A DNA stretch of 64,000 nucleotides from Acrasis kona (GCA_026419775.2 JAOPGA020000768.1:1-64000); one strand, 5' to 3'; positions 1 through 11,641 are shown, numbered from the stretch's first letter. Translations and numbers: made by a program. Notes: a model not told the origin generated them from the sequence alone.

Positions 1-1051
1 TACTTGGCCTTATTTTTCCATGTGCGACCAAAAAGCAATCACCATGGTCATCTGCATCCACAACTGCAATCTCTAGTCACCCAACAACCTATGCTGGAGC
101 GGTTTGATTTTTATGGTACCTCATTAACCATCACTCAAGAATTGTGCAGTTTTATTCGAGACAAGCAAGTATCCATCACTCTTCAGGAATACCTTCAAGA
201 CCTCTTGAAAAAACATGGCCATCATCTGGTTTGCACATTACACTTTTACATTAGGAGCGGAATGATCACATTTCCGTACAAGAGGTTCAACATTTCTGAT
301 GCTGATCTAAATCGGAAGGAAGAGATTGTGAGTAATTATCGTATACCACACATAGAGTTCATCAACAGCAATAAACCACTATTTTCCAAAGGGTTAGAGG
401 GCCAACCGTTACTACACATTTCCACCTCTGAAGATTATGAGATTGATATATCATCCTAGTGTTTCAACGAGCAATATGCCACAATCAATGAAGACTTTGG
501 TATGGTTTTTACCATACCACCTTTCTTCGATTTGGAGAGATACACTGATGCGAAGGGCTAATCGACGATTATCCATCCTTGGACGAGTGGTTGGTTGAAT
601 TTTTGTTCGTGAGTCTAGAAAAGAGTTGGAAGAATCTTGTCATAGGTGGTTACATCGCCATCCACATTGCAGACAGTAGAAGCGTCAATATATGCGAGCC
701 AATGTGCTTGTTCATCCAAAGCATATTGTTATGCGCTAGATACTGCGGCATTTAGGGTCCTCATCAAGAGATGCATCAAATGTTGTGCGAGTCAAGTGCT
801 GATATAATCACGCTCGCCATTGGGCGTCTCAAATCATACCACAACGTGTTCGACTTGGTCTGCAAGCGGTTCAAATCAAAGACACCGCACTGATATCGAG
901 CAGTAACAAGAGGAAGAAGTATTCTCTGACAGGAAACACTTTCGATCTAACGAAGATTGTTTTTAGAGGTTCTAATAAATGTTCTTTGATTCATTGGGAT
1001 ATTCATTTTGAAGTTGAGTCAACCAATAACGATGAGTTATTGATAAAATAA
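1..1051 (+). pseudogene. Decayed methyltransferase-like gene, 3' part
   Basis: The gene enters from the left edge and reads through three frames. Codons run open from base 1 to an in-frame TAG at 457-459 and continue in the same frame to about 549. There the fragment VFTIPPFFDLERYTD resembles motif IV of adenine or amino DNA/RNA methyltransferases (xPP[YF/FF]). A two-base offset then moves the reading to 552-752, with W..LVIGGYIAIHIAD, a typical hydrophobic strand and loop after motif IV in such enzymes. After a TAG at 753 a third open frame runs from 803 to 1048 and ends at TAA 1049-1051. One stop and two frame changes in a continuous, family-like protein indicate a pseudogene, or several assembly indels. 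No intron with good borders repairs the breaks. The exact substrate class cannot be told from this fragment. Confidence 0.6.
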
Positions 1052-1071
1052 TAATTCATTTTGAATAAATT

Positions 1072-2109
1072 ATGACAGATTCCATAGTTGTCTTGAATGT
1101 TGTGAACAAAAGTCAGGAAATGTTTTTCATAGACTATAAGAATATTTTATTGCTATTGATATTGGTATTAGCTGTTGTGATGTTACTATATTTGTTGGGA
1201 GTATCAAACACAATTAATGTAGTGGTTTCATCAGTTTTCGTTATTGCAGGGTCGGTATATACATGGGTCAAACATCGTGAAATTGTTAACTCAAGCTTCA
1301 ATCTATCTCGTTATTCTGCTGGAGCCTTTGCATTTTCGAAGATTAGCTTCAGAATACATTACGTCTTTAAGAAAATTAACAGCAACAAGAATATTTTGTT
1401 CTGGCGCGAGACCGATTATGATAAATATTACTACACAAATAACTGTGAGGAGAGAGAGACTGTTAATGTTATAACACGTACCTGTAACATTAATTCTTCT
1501 AGGGATACCTCCGTTGATAGGTACTTTGAGTTGTATTTCGCTTCCAAAATCATTGAAGAGTCGCTTATTGAGGCTCATAATTTTATTGAGAAGGGATACC
1601 ATACAGAAGGTTTAGAAAGAAACGGATATTTAATCCACCTCTGCTTAGATTCATACTTCACAGAGACGAACAAGATTAGCACATTTTTTAAACAAGAAGT
1701 TGATCCAGAGTTTGACTCTTTGAAACCTGATATTTGTTTGCAGGTAAAAGAATTAGCAAGTGCTCAGAATTATAACATCCTAATGGAAATTTACAACGGG
1801 GATTCTGATGCTCGAGTTAAAGAAAAATTGGTCAAATACAATGGACTAAGGGAATATATAAAAGACTTGCATGTAATTGTTATTTCAACAAAACCTGTTA
1901 GAGAATCATTCAGCCAGATTGTAAGATACAATATTACCTGGACAAACGAACAAAATTTACCCGAGGATGTTTTAGTAGGTATTGGTTTAGATAGACAAAA
2001 CCTGGAAGTAATATCACAACAAGCGGTTGCATTTCTATCTGAATTACAATATTGGCATTCGTGTCTCCATGCTAAAAAGATTATCAAAACACACAGAAGG
2101 TACATTTGA
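1072..2109 (+). CDS. Membrane protein with possible PD-(D/E)XK-like region
   Basis: A single-exon protein of 345 residues, starting at an ATG 20 bp after the end of the preceding remnant. Two hydrophobic segments near residues 22-42 and 45-64 make an N-terminal membrane hairpin. The rest is soluble. Around residues 220-260 a KPDI stretch is followed about 20 residues later by ILMEIYNGDSDARVKEKL and KYNGL. This recalls the D...E-x-[K/other]...K..Y layout of PD-(D/E)XK nuclease-like domains, but the catalytic lysine is not evident, so this is only a suggestion. AATAAA lies at 2132-2137. No close family is recognised; it could equally be a lineage-specific membrane protein. Confidence 0.55.
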   Translation: MTDSIVVLNVVNKSQEMFFIDYKNILLLLILVLAVVMLLYLLGVSNTINVVVSSVFVIAGSVYTWVKHREIVNSSFNLSRYSAGAFAFSKISFRIHYVFKKINSNKNILFWRETDYDKYYYTNNCEERETVNVITRTCNINSSRDTSVDRYFELYFASKIIEESLIEAHNFIEKGYHTEGLERNGYLIHLCLDSYFTETNKISTFFKQEVDPEFDSLKPDICLQVKELASAQNYNILMEIYNGDSDARVKEKLVKYNGLREYIKDLHVIVISTKPVRESFSQIVRYNITWTNEQNLPEDVLVGIGLDRQNLEVISQQAVAFLSELQYWHSCLHAKKIIKTHRRYI

Positions 2110-2692
2110 ACAATTTTTAAAGTAATATCCCAATAAAAAAACCTTATAACAATCACTTGAAATTTTTGATAAGAATTGATATTCTTCTTAAATCTAGCCT
2201 TCGTTTGTTGTATTCCAGCACATCTTTTGATATCCCCTGATCCATGAATCGGTATTTTTACTCCATAGATAGCTTAATAGACTCTTCTCTGCTAGTGTCC
2301 GAAGTGTTTTGTTGCCTGTGCTAGATGAGCAGCGTAATCAGTTGCCCTGTTAGTGTTTTGATTACCCGAAGAGGGAGTTGCCGCCCGTTGTGTGATCAAT
2401 TACTGTTTAACATTTGTACCCATGTTGTTTTAATCTTGTCAACTCAAAGTATGAGAAAGCATTCAAACAGTAATACAAAACTCAAAATTGGGTTTTGGAT
2501 GTCGTTGAACAATCACCAAACGAGTTATTGGTTTAATAAACATTGATTTGATAGAATACTTTTTAATAAAAACCTGTTTGCTCAAATTTGAATTATATGT
2601 CATGTGATGGTTACATTGTTTACAACGAGTTTTTTCCTTGTCAACCATTAATAGTGGCGGCACATATCATTCCGTTAAAATAAAACGTTCAA
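2110..2692. other. Intergenic region without a recognised gene
   Basis: This stretch of 583 bp separates two plus-strand genes. It holds the AATAAA of the upstream gene at 2132-2137 and probably the promoter of the FHA gene. Short open frames on both strands here lack family resemblance and flank no usable splice sites. No tRNA A/B box pair is visible. Confidence 0.6.
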
Positions 2693-5109
2693 ATGGAACC
2701 ACTGTTGGCCACTCCAATACACAAAGGCACTATTACACCACAATCATGCTATTCAGATATAACACAAAGTACAGTAAGAATGGGAACACACGGATGTATC
2801 ACTTGTATATCAAGAGATGGGCATGATAGCGGCTCATATCCTTTAAATTTATTTGAAAGGTCTTGTACGTTTGGTAGAAACCCAACATCATGCATTGTAA
2901 TAAAAAGAGATTCAACATCAAGAGACCACGCAAAAATCATTCTAGATGCAGACGTTGTGAGTTTAGTACACCTAAGTAAAACAGGTGTTACCATCATTCA
3001 TGGTGAGACTTCTGACGCAGAAAGGCTTGACGCGTATGGAGCACAGGTCGAATTATTTGACGCTGATGTAATAGAGATTGATTCAAGACTTTTTAGATTT
3101 GATGGTAAGTGACCAACACTTCTTCTTTAATAACAAAAACATTAGCAATATCACAACCTTCACAAGAAGACGACCATACACTGTTTATACCTAATTCCAA
3201 CATTGCAAGCATGTTAGAGGAAGAGGGATATTCAAACGATGACCCTAAAAATAAGCAGGACTTGTTGCAAAATTTTGAAGATGACAGCGACGAAGAGTCT
3301 GATTTGGTTGGTCACGACTTTACAGAAACGTTTAAGCCCCCAGCAATTAAAGAAACACCTATGAGAAATTCTCTTGACAGCGCCACAAGTAACAGATTCA
3401 ACAAGTACAATCCAACGCCATTAAGACATTCTACTGGGGACAGGATGAAGAGCGATGTCAAGGAGAGGTCGCTACATGTTGAGCACCCAACACCTTCAGC
3501 TCCCTCCAGTTCTCAACGTAAATCGGTTTCATTTGCTGGCGATAGTGAACTTCAACAAGTACTCTTGTTCAATAAGAGGCAAAGTATTACATCTTCGGCA
3601 ACTCACTCTCCCTTCGCTCAACCAAGAAAGAGTTTATTAAGGCAGCCATCCAAAAAGCAACCAAGAGCTTCCATTTCACCTTTTAAGGTTCCCACCCCAA
3701 AGCTTATTGTAAGAGATGAAGAGGAGGAACCTGAAGAGGATGAGCAAGATGATGCCATCGCCGAAAGCGACGAAGAAAGCGACGAGCAAGTAGAGGAAGA
3801 AATTACTGACATTAAAACTGTGGAAAAATCATTCGAAGACATTATCGACCACATACGAAGAAGTGCTGGTGAAGTTGACATTTTGGATCTTGTAGACGAA
3901 CCACAGGAAAGTGAAGCCATCAACACATCACGTCATTCCAACGTTTCTCAAGAGAGCGTAGATATTATAGGGGACCAAGAACAGAGCTTGACATTTGATG
4001 GCGTCAACACAAGCGGCATTTCATCTGTTAACGAAGAGGACATGGAAGAGGTCACTAGTAGATTTTATGACGATGGTGCCTTTGATGATGTTGTCAAGTC
4101 CACCAAGGACGAACCCGTTCACAACGCCACCATGAATTCATCTGCTCCACTTGACAGTAGTTTTTGTGCTAATGAGGTTCAACACCAAAAGCCATACACA
4201 CCACCCGTCAGCTATCCCAGATTATATCCATCTCCATCCATCTCTCAAGTTGACCATGTAACCTATCAACCCATTAGTATATTAGAGTTCAATTCATGCC
4301 AGGGAACAACTCATCTTGACATTGTCCACGAAGTACGTCCGTGCGACATTTCGGAGGAATCCGTTGAGCAAGAAGAGGAACAAGTAAAACTTGTTGACAT
4401 GAAAGAGATTGAAGAACTAGATGGACTCACCCTTCAAACCGAACCAACCAAAGTAGACAAGGAAGACCACATTGAGGAACAACCTGACGAGATCATGCAA
4501 CAAGAACCACGTACCTCTCCAGAACGTGTCGCAACTCAAGAGCGTGTTACAACAAATGAACGTGTCACCTCTCCAGAACATGTCACAACTCAACAAGACG
4601 AAACACATCAAGAAGAAACGCAACAAGATACATTACACACATTGACCACAACACAACCAGATGATTCTCAAGTCATCACGCAGCAACCTCCATCTACGCC
4701 AATCAGACATCGCAACAAACGAAAGAGAGCACCAGTCGCATCGCCTCTTAAACCATCAGTTACTTCACCTGCTCAGGCTAAAAAGAAGGCGAAAACAAAT
4801 GACGAAAACATTCAACCTGCATCAAAAGACGTCGATAAGGAAAATAAAGATTCTAACAAACTAGACACAACAACCAACAAGGTATCACCCATCTTATCCA
4901 CGACAATTATTAGATCAAGAAGAACTGTAAAGAAGAAGGCAGCACAAGCGAAAGATTCCAATGAAGATAATGCAAAGGACACACATGCGGAGATGAAGAG
5001 TCCCGTAAAAGTTGTCAAGAGTCCGATACAAGTAGCTCCTGAAAAGAAGGTTGAACAAGTCAGCAATACAACTGTCATCCGTTCAAGAAGAAAGATTGCA
5101 AAGAAATAA
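2693..5109 (+). CDS. FHA-domain nuclear protein with PP1-docking-like motif (Ki-67-like layout)
   Basis: Two exons (2693-3104 and 3146-5109) around a 41-nt GTAAGT...TTAG intron give 791 residues. The FHA domain lies near residues 50-125 and contains FGRNPTSC followed by TSRDHAKI, the glycine-arginine and serine-arginine-x-histidine signature that binds phosphothreonine. The remaining 650 residues are disordered, acidic in the middle and lysine/arginine-rich at the end. Residues 262-267 read RKSVSF, which fits the PP1-binding RVxF pattern, and FAGDSELQQVLLF follows. N-terminal FHA plus a distal RVxF plus a long disordered basic tail is the layout of Ki-67; NIPP1 also joins FHA and RVxF but is much shorter. 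A short run ERV[AT]T...ERVT...EHVTTQ and two copies of [ST]TT[IV]IRSRR near the C-terminus are internal repeats. AATAAA overlaps the TAA stop. The FHA call is firm; the Ki-67 analogy is inference. Confidence 0.8.
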
Positions 5110-5206
5110 ATTGTATATTTAAATATTTGTGTTCAATGTCCTCTCACTACCAGTCAACTCATCGTCTCTGTACCTACTCGTTCTTTTTAGATCCAATGAT
5201 TAACTT

Positions 5207-6298
5207 TTAATAATCAGGGAATGAATCATAACCAAAATCATCATTGGGCATGTAATAATCGTTTTGGTAATAACCATTATTGTAGTCATATAGTTGTTGT
5301 TGCTGTTGTTGCTGATATTGATTTGAAAGTGCAGTCTTTTCGTCTTGTGTTGGTCTTCTTCTAATCCTAACCGGTACGATCTCATCATAATTACCTCTCT
5401 TTGTTTCAATGTATTCTTCTCTATCTTGTCTTGAGGGAAAGTACGTAAAAAAGTTTGTGTTTTCATTTGTTTGTGATCCCATTACGTTGTAGTTGGTTTG
5501 GTTGGATGTTGACCGCTGTTGATAGAATTGACGACGCTTAGACATGTGGTCATCAAAAGTTGTTGGTTCCACAAACATTTCCATGTGTTGACCGTATGGA
5601 TGAATGCCACCTCCCTCTTTATTCTTCCACTTCAAATAACCAATCTTCCAATATACCATTAGTAGGTAGAACATTCCTAATTGTATAAAACGTGTAATGT
5701 AGTGTATTGCAGTTTTCCATGTTGATCTCTTTTGTTCCAACTCTGAAGGTGGATTCCACCATTGGGTGAATCTACTAGCTACAAAGTTGGAGAACTCTTC
5801 TAATTTGAATAATATAAACCTGTACAGTTTGGTTGTATATAGCTCTTCTGGAGATAAGTATTGACCGCCATAAATAACTGGTATGTGTTAGATTATCTAG
5901 ACAGTACACGTACAATCGTAATAGCTGTTCATAAAGTCTTGAATTGGAGTCAGCATTCTCAACAAAACATCAAGCAATTTGTTTTCTGCATTAACAAAGT
6001 CATCAAAACTGCAAAAGTTAGACGAATATTTGTTGTTAGACCACTACCTTCCAGTTGTATATTTGGATATGAAAGGTATTTGTTGTTGTATCGCTCCTAA
6101 TATTCCCTGGGGAGAAGGAATTAGTTTGAGTGTTTTGTTGAATGTTGATGACAAAAAGTCGAAGACATTGAAGATTGCCTCTATTGAAGAGTAAACCTCG
6201 TCTCTTAAATCTGGTTTTCTCTTTCTACTTTTTACGTGTTTAATTAATTTATCTACACCAGCTTCTATCTCCACTCTCCTTTGTCGAGGAACAGGCAT
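5207..6298 (-). CDS. Hypothetical membrane protein with Gln/Tyr/Asn-rich tail
   Basis: Three exons (6298-6048, 6008-5914, 5877-5207) joined by introns of 39 and 36 nt keep one frame and give 338 residues, so the model is self-consistent. The N-terminus is basic and helical. The middle part includes FIYGGQYLSPEELYTTKLYR and a run of amphipathic helices. A hydrophobic segment with sequence like FIQLGMFYLLMVYWKIGYL is a probable membrane anchor. The last 80 residues are low-complexity with a run of glutamines and many tyrosine, asparagine and aspartate residues. I do not recognise the family. A peripheral organelle membrane or lipid-droplet role is conceivable but unsupported. ATTAAA overlaps the stop. 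The start lies 17 bp from the ARP6 start on the other strand, so the two genes must share a promoter region. Confidence 0.7.
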
Positions 6299-6315
6299 AA
6301 ATATTCGTTTACAAA

Positions 6316-7607
6316 ATGCAGCAGAGAAATGTCGACCACCACATCATCGTGATGGACAATGGGGGTGGTAGCTGCAAAGTAGGTTTCGCAGGCGAGAGGA
6401 ACCCTAAAATAATACCAAATGTTATCGCAAAGGCCAAATCAACTGGTGCAGGTGTTAAGGGCAAAGCGTACATTGGTGACGAGCTTGAAAACTGCGAAAA
6501 TTACAGTTCTTTAGTTTATAAAAGACCTATAGAGAAGGGGTATGTCGTTGATTGTGAGACTCAAATCGCTTTGTGGAATAGAATATTTTCTGCGGATGTA
6601 TTAAATGTTACTGATTTTGCAGATCGCCACATCTTTTTAACACATCAACCATTCACACCAAACATTATCAAAAGTGACCTTGCCCAGGTTGTGTTTGAAC
6701 ACTTTGGGTTTAAAGAGTATACATCACTAAGTGGATCTTACTGTGCCTTCAACGGATTTCTAAGCGAGCATCAATATAATCCAACAGCTAACCCTATAAA
6801 TGCAAGTTATAGTGCCGTTGTGGTCGATTCTGGATTCTCATTCACAAACATAACGCCCATAGTTAACCACGGTGTTCAGAAAGAATCCATAAGAAGAATA
6901 GATATTGGTGGTAAAGCCCTGACTAATTATTTGAAAGAGATTGTTTCTCTCAGGTACTACGACATGATGGACGAGACATATCTTATGAACGTTATAAAAG
7001 AAAGATTATGTTTTGTATCTTTGGATTTTATGAAGGACATGAACATTGTCAAGTAAGCATCACGTTGAGGCTTCCGCTTAACTTTTTTAGAAATGTGGAA
7101 AATGAAATACAACGGCACTACATTCTACCAGACTATCGCAACACAAGAACAGGCTTTGTCAAGCAGGACGACGTACCTCTCACTGCGGAGGATCAAGTTT
7201 TATCAATGAACAACGAACGCATTACGGTACCTGAAGTTCTCTTCACCCCTTCAGACATTGGTTCGGATCAAGCAGGAATACCAGAAGCCATTGTTCAATC
7301 GGTATCAAGTACTCAAGAGATCTTCCAAAATGTATTATATGACTGCATTCTATTGGTTGGCGGTAATACCTGTTTTCCGAACTATAAAAAACGGATTGAG
7401 AAGGATATGAGAAAATATGTGAATGTGGATCATAACATTACGGTACATCAGCCAAGTGATCCGGTGGTTTGCTGTTGGAGGGGAGCGTCGTCTTTTGCTG
7501 GAAGCGAGACTGGATTGGCAAGAATGTCTTCAACGCTTACCGTTACTAAAAAAGAATATGAGGAGCATGGATCAAATATTTGTATACAGAAATTCAGTCA
7601 AAGTTAA
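6316..7607 (+). CDS. ARP6: Actin-related protein 6 (SWR1/SRCAP-type complex subunit)
   Basis: Exons 6316-7052 and 7091-7607, separated by a 38-nt intron, encode 417 residues, close to the usual ARP6 length. The actin fold starts with VMDNGGGSCKVGFAGERNP, where the phosphate-binding loop is modified as in ARP6. VVDSGFSFTNITPI and RIDIGGKALTNYLKE form the second phosphate-loop region. The C-terminal half has VPEVLFTPSDIG, GIPEAI and LLVGGNTCFPNY, the hallmark order of ARP6. The family works in the nucleus with the SWR1/SRCAP chromatin remodeller that exchanges H2A for H2A.Z. The start ATG lies just after a TTACAAA leader and 17 bp from the divergent neighbour. Confidence 0.93.
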
Positions 7608-7664
7608 GAATTAAACCATACGTTTATTTTTGTTGTGTTCTTATTGTAATTACTGTTTCTTACA

Positions 7665-10600
7665 ATGCCAAGAAGTCCAAAGAGTGATGACGAAGACGAC
7701 GACAGTAGTCTGAGCGAAGATAGCGATGAAGAACAAGAAAATGAAGAGAAGGAATCGTCATCGTCATCTGATTCTGATGTAGATATTGATGACAGCCCTG
7801 AGAGGTGGAAGAATGCAGCTAAAATCGAAAAAGTGATTCTCACAATGTATTTTCAGCTTTTAATCTATGTAGCTATTAGAAGAAAGAAAGGCGCTGAACC
7901 ATAACAAGGAGAGCGAAGAAGCCAACAATAAAAGAGAACAGGAGGTGGAAGATCCTTTAGGTCTTATAAATGGAATCACAAAGAACAATATAAAACAAAA
8001 AAAGGGGCTTAATCCTGTAGAATCAGATTTCAATGCTGCACTTTACTTGGCCTCTTTCCACGCTAACGCAAAGCATGAAGTTTTTCTTGGGAGAGTAAGT
8101 AGAATTGCTATGCTATAAATGTTCACAATTAAAAGGCAAGAAAAAACGTGTCTGATAAGCAGTATCAGCAAAAGAAGGACTCAAAAAGTTTTTTCAAAAG
8201 AAATGTTGGAAAATTCGTCTCCACAAAGGATACTTTGGAGGACATTTTTTTATCAGAGGACTCGTTGCCTCAAGCACGTTGGGTAGCTGGTATAGATGTT
8301 AGCTATAGAGGTATGGTGAATCCCTCCTATCGTTAAATTATAATTTATTTAGATTTACAAAGAATGAGTCAAATCCTGTTCACCCCCATGATTGCGACGT
8401 CAAAGAAAGGAAAGGAGCTACAAAACATGTCCACCTTAATAGAAAAGTTGAGATTTGTTCTAAACATTCCTCAAGACATTAGTGAAGGAATTGAAAGGGT
8501 ATCATCGCCACTTGCTCATTACTGACATTCATTTAGGAAGAGTACAAGAGAGTTGTGAACGAATATAGGAAAGCAAAGATACTTATGGCAGACAGCAAGC
8601 AATATTTATTCATCACAATGTTCAAAAAAATCAAGGACCAAATCAGAAGTGTTGTGGATAAATTATTCCACATGCTCAAACTAGACTTACCATATGAAGA
8701 AAAACAACGCATTGTTGGGTAAGTAGATGATTAATCATTCTTTAAAACATTGTAGTTATTTAGCAGAGCTTGATCCACCAGAAGATCCTTCTTGGTTCTT
8801 TTTGAAGAACCAATGTGCTTGTGTGAATAGGTTATTGACCGAATGTCTTGACTCAACTGAAACCATCCAACACCACTATTATCCTAGTTACCAGAGGGCT
8901 GCAGATGCCGCTGACTCTTTGTTCAACAATGAAGTATACATGTATGATGATGAAGAAGATGGTAAGGCAGTTGACTCGACAAGACACTAAACATGATAGC
9001 TGAACAATATTTTGAGATTACAAGTGGAGTGATTGTGAATTTATGTGCTACACTAATTGAACATTTGCCAAGTTTTTGGAAGTACTCCAAGACGATACTG
9101 GAAGAAAAATTCACAACGTATAATGTAAATAAAACACATGTTCATCACTTTTAATTCTTTGTAGAACCAACAACAACAAAAGAGAAAAAGTATAAAAAAG
9201 ATCAAAATGGAACAATTGTTATTGATGCAGCAACAAGAAAAAGAAAAGAGGGAAGTTGAAGTGGAGCACATTTTTACAGAAATTGTAACCACATATTCCA
9301 ACGTTGCAATGGAAGCTCTCAAGCTAATCGATACTGGAAAAGCTCATCAACCACAATTATTGCATTCTTTATGGGAAGTAAGTACATCATCATAAACCAT
9401 TCTCTAATCGTTATAGTTGATCCACTGTAATCAATACATTCAAAATCAAGGAAACATTCCACAACAATACGTCAAACTATTAGCAGCCTCCACAACCAAA
9501 ATGAAACAATTCGTCATCGACTGCATCGGAAATCAATGCGCTTCGTACATTAGAAGAATGTACGTCAAGGAGAGTTGGGAACTAATCAGAGAAGGAGAAG
9601 CACACACAACGCTCTACTTACTTTTACGTCAAAAAATCCTCGGTTTCGTCAAAGACCTGATCTGGTTCATTAACACGGATCAAGACGCCGCCCTCATCAA
9701 ACAACATTTATCCAACAGCTTGATTGCATTTTCGGATACCCTACATCAATTAACAGTAGACGCCAATTCAAACAGATCAACCGCCACCAAATTAAAGATC
9801 GTCAGCTTCAGAAGCACTCAATCACAAATACATTTTAACAATTATTCAGCAAAACAATTATCGGTCGAAAATGTTCCCGTGGACCAAAAACTTTTATTAA
9901 TATCCAGCAATTGTCAATTCATGAAATTGATGGGAATCGTTGGAATCCTGCGCACCGCCAATAGCATGATGACTTGCATCAAGAACGGAGAAGTATTGAG
10001 CACGGACAATGCACACAGTCAAATGACCGATACTGATGTGCAGGACGACACTCACTCCGACAGCAGCACCGCCAACAGCAGGAAAAGATACAAGAACAAC
10101 TCCAGAGCGAACGAGAGCACGGAAGACGACGACGACGACGATCAAGACGACGAAGACGACGACGACGACGACGAATCACACACCGAAGAAACAGATACCG
10201 AATCCGTGGGAAGGAATCGATCCGACAGTCTCCTCAATCGCAGCGGAGGCAGCGGTGCCTTCAAAAACACAATCACCACCAAGAACTTGGACGACTTTGC
10301 CAATTCGGAACAAGTGGAGAATTTGATCATGATTTTCGAACATTTGGAAAGTTTTGTTTTCGATAGTTACATTCGTTACAAATCTCTAAGTCTCGGTCAG
10401 CACGTCAAGAAGGGAATCTACGTCGGTAACTTTGATTGGTCGCGTGCACCGGAGCCCATCGAAGTGAGATCGTATGTGATCGAGTTGTTGATGGATTTGG
10501 CGCTGCTTCATTATCAAACGGAAATATTGACCGATGAGTTCACGAGAAGGGTGTTTTGTTCGTTGAACGAGAGACTTGCAGAGTTGTATTTGGAGCATGT

Positions 10601-10898
10601 GGTGAATGGAATAGAGGGATTGAGCATCAACGGTGCCACTCAGTTGGACATTGAAGTGTGCTTTTTGAAAATGGCGTTGGGCGTGTACGAGACGGATAGG
10701 AGCAGTAGGATTTACACTAGGATCACTAAGCATTTGAATAAAGTATCTAATCATGGCATTAATGATAATTTGAAGAAGCACTTGTTGAGCGCTATATGTG
10801 CGAATACTAGGATGCAATTCTCTTGTTTTGAGCTGAAGGATGATAACGATAAACATGCCACCAGTCCCATCTCAAAGAAGAGAAGTGCTAGGTATTGA
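7665..10898 (+). CDS. SEC5: Exocyst complex component Sec5 (EXOC2)
   Basis: Nine exons (7665-7832, 7873-8094, 8136-8310, 8353-8498, 8537-8718, 8756-8961, 9000-9124, 9165-9377, 9417-10898) with introns of 37-42 nt join in frame to 972 residues. The N-terminal part has DFNAALYLASFHANAKHEVF and KRNVGKFVSTKDTLEDI, the start of the CATCHR rod in Sec5. The C-terminal part has KKGIYVGNFDWSRAPEP followed by RSYVIELLMDLALLH, which matches the conserved Sec5 C-terminal domain (GMYxGxFDW). The exocyst tethers secretory vesicles to the plasma membrane, and Sec5 is part of its subcomplex I. An aspartate-rich insert encoded by GAC repeats interrupts the rod at 10125-10173. No N-terminal IPT domain of the animal type is present. 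AATAAA overlaps the TGA stop at 10898-10903. Confidence 0.9.
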
Positions 10899-10939
10899 AT
10901 AAAAAAATATTTTATTCGTTATTTTTTGTTTTTGTAAAG

Positions 10940-11641
10940 ATGAATAAAGGAAATACTCGTCTTGTGCATGAAAGCGAACTGAATGCAACAGAGAAGAAAC
11001 CTGGATCGTTTTTGCCGTCATGGTTGTTCTATTGTTTGGCGCCTTCTCTTTCGTCTGGGAGCAAACTACCATCATCTGCACACGAACGTAAATCTCTGTT
11101 AACACGAAATAGAATGGGATATGATTCTGACGAGGATGAAGATTCGGATTCATTATATGCTACAGAAGAAGTATCGAAATCATACGGTGCAGATGCGTTA
11201 AAATCTATAAGCACAAGTAAAACAGAAGGTGCTGTGTATTCTGCAGGTCTAGAAAGCATCATGACACCTGATGAAATTATTGAATGGAGTGCGTATAGGG
11301 ATTCAAGTTACAAGGGGATTGAGGCCGAACCCATCAACCGAAACACAACAGAAAAATCTCCACAAAGTTCGCCTCAGAAACCCAATAACAATAACACAGA
11401 CCAGGATAACAAAGAAGCTCCTATCGCTGAACAGGTCGAAAGTCATGTACAAATAAGTTCAGAAGTTGTAGAAAGTAAAAATGCCGAGGTAGAAAAACCA
11501 AAGAGTGTAAAATTCGAAGAAGTTATTCAAACAACGACGGCGTCGATGGATGGTATGGACGACGATGAGGAAGATCCCCTTGGTATGATCATGCAAAACT
11601 CTACAACCGAAGACGAGGATTTCGAAATAGAATACCAATAA
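10940..11641 (+). CDS. Hypothetical acidic disordered protein
   Basis: The ATG at 10940 opens a single-exon frame of 233 residues, 41 bp after Sec5. The protein is rich in Asp, Glu, Ser and Asn, with an acidic patch near residue 60 (YDSDEDEDSDSLY) and another at the C-terminus. One hydrophobic stretch near residues 25-40 (FLPSWLFYCLAPSL) is too short for a secure membrane helix. PKSVKFEEV about 35 residues before the end fits the RVxF PP1-docking pattern. No domain is recognised. AATAAA overlaps the TAA stop (11637-11642), which supports a real gene end. Confidence 0.6.
   Translation: MNKGNTRLVHESELNATEKKPGSFLPSWLFYCLAPSLSSGSKLPSSAHERKSLLTRNRMGYDSDEDEDSDSLYATEEVSKSYGADALKSISTSKTEGAVYSAGLESIMTPDEIIEWSAYRDSSYKGIEAEPINRNTTEKSPQSSPQKPNNNNTDQDNKEAPIAEQVESHVQISSEVVESKNAEVEKPKSVKFEEVIQTTTASMDGMDDDEEDPLGMIMQNSTTEDEDFEIEYQ

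Noticed and set aside
1303-2156. Minus-strand open frames opposite the 345-residue membrane protein
   Set aside because: They are shadows of the plus-strand gene, with no family resemblance and poor composition.
2325-2663. Short open frames on both strands upstream of the FHA gene
   Set aside because: Under 75 codons, no domain, no splice partners; more likely spacer.
2110-2692. tRNA-like segment in the first intergenic region
   Set aside because: No paired A and B boxes or cloverleaf could be drawn.
9897-10330. Arginine- and serine-rich antisense frames opposite Sec5
   Set aside because: Produced by the GAC repeat read on the other strand and in other frames.
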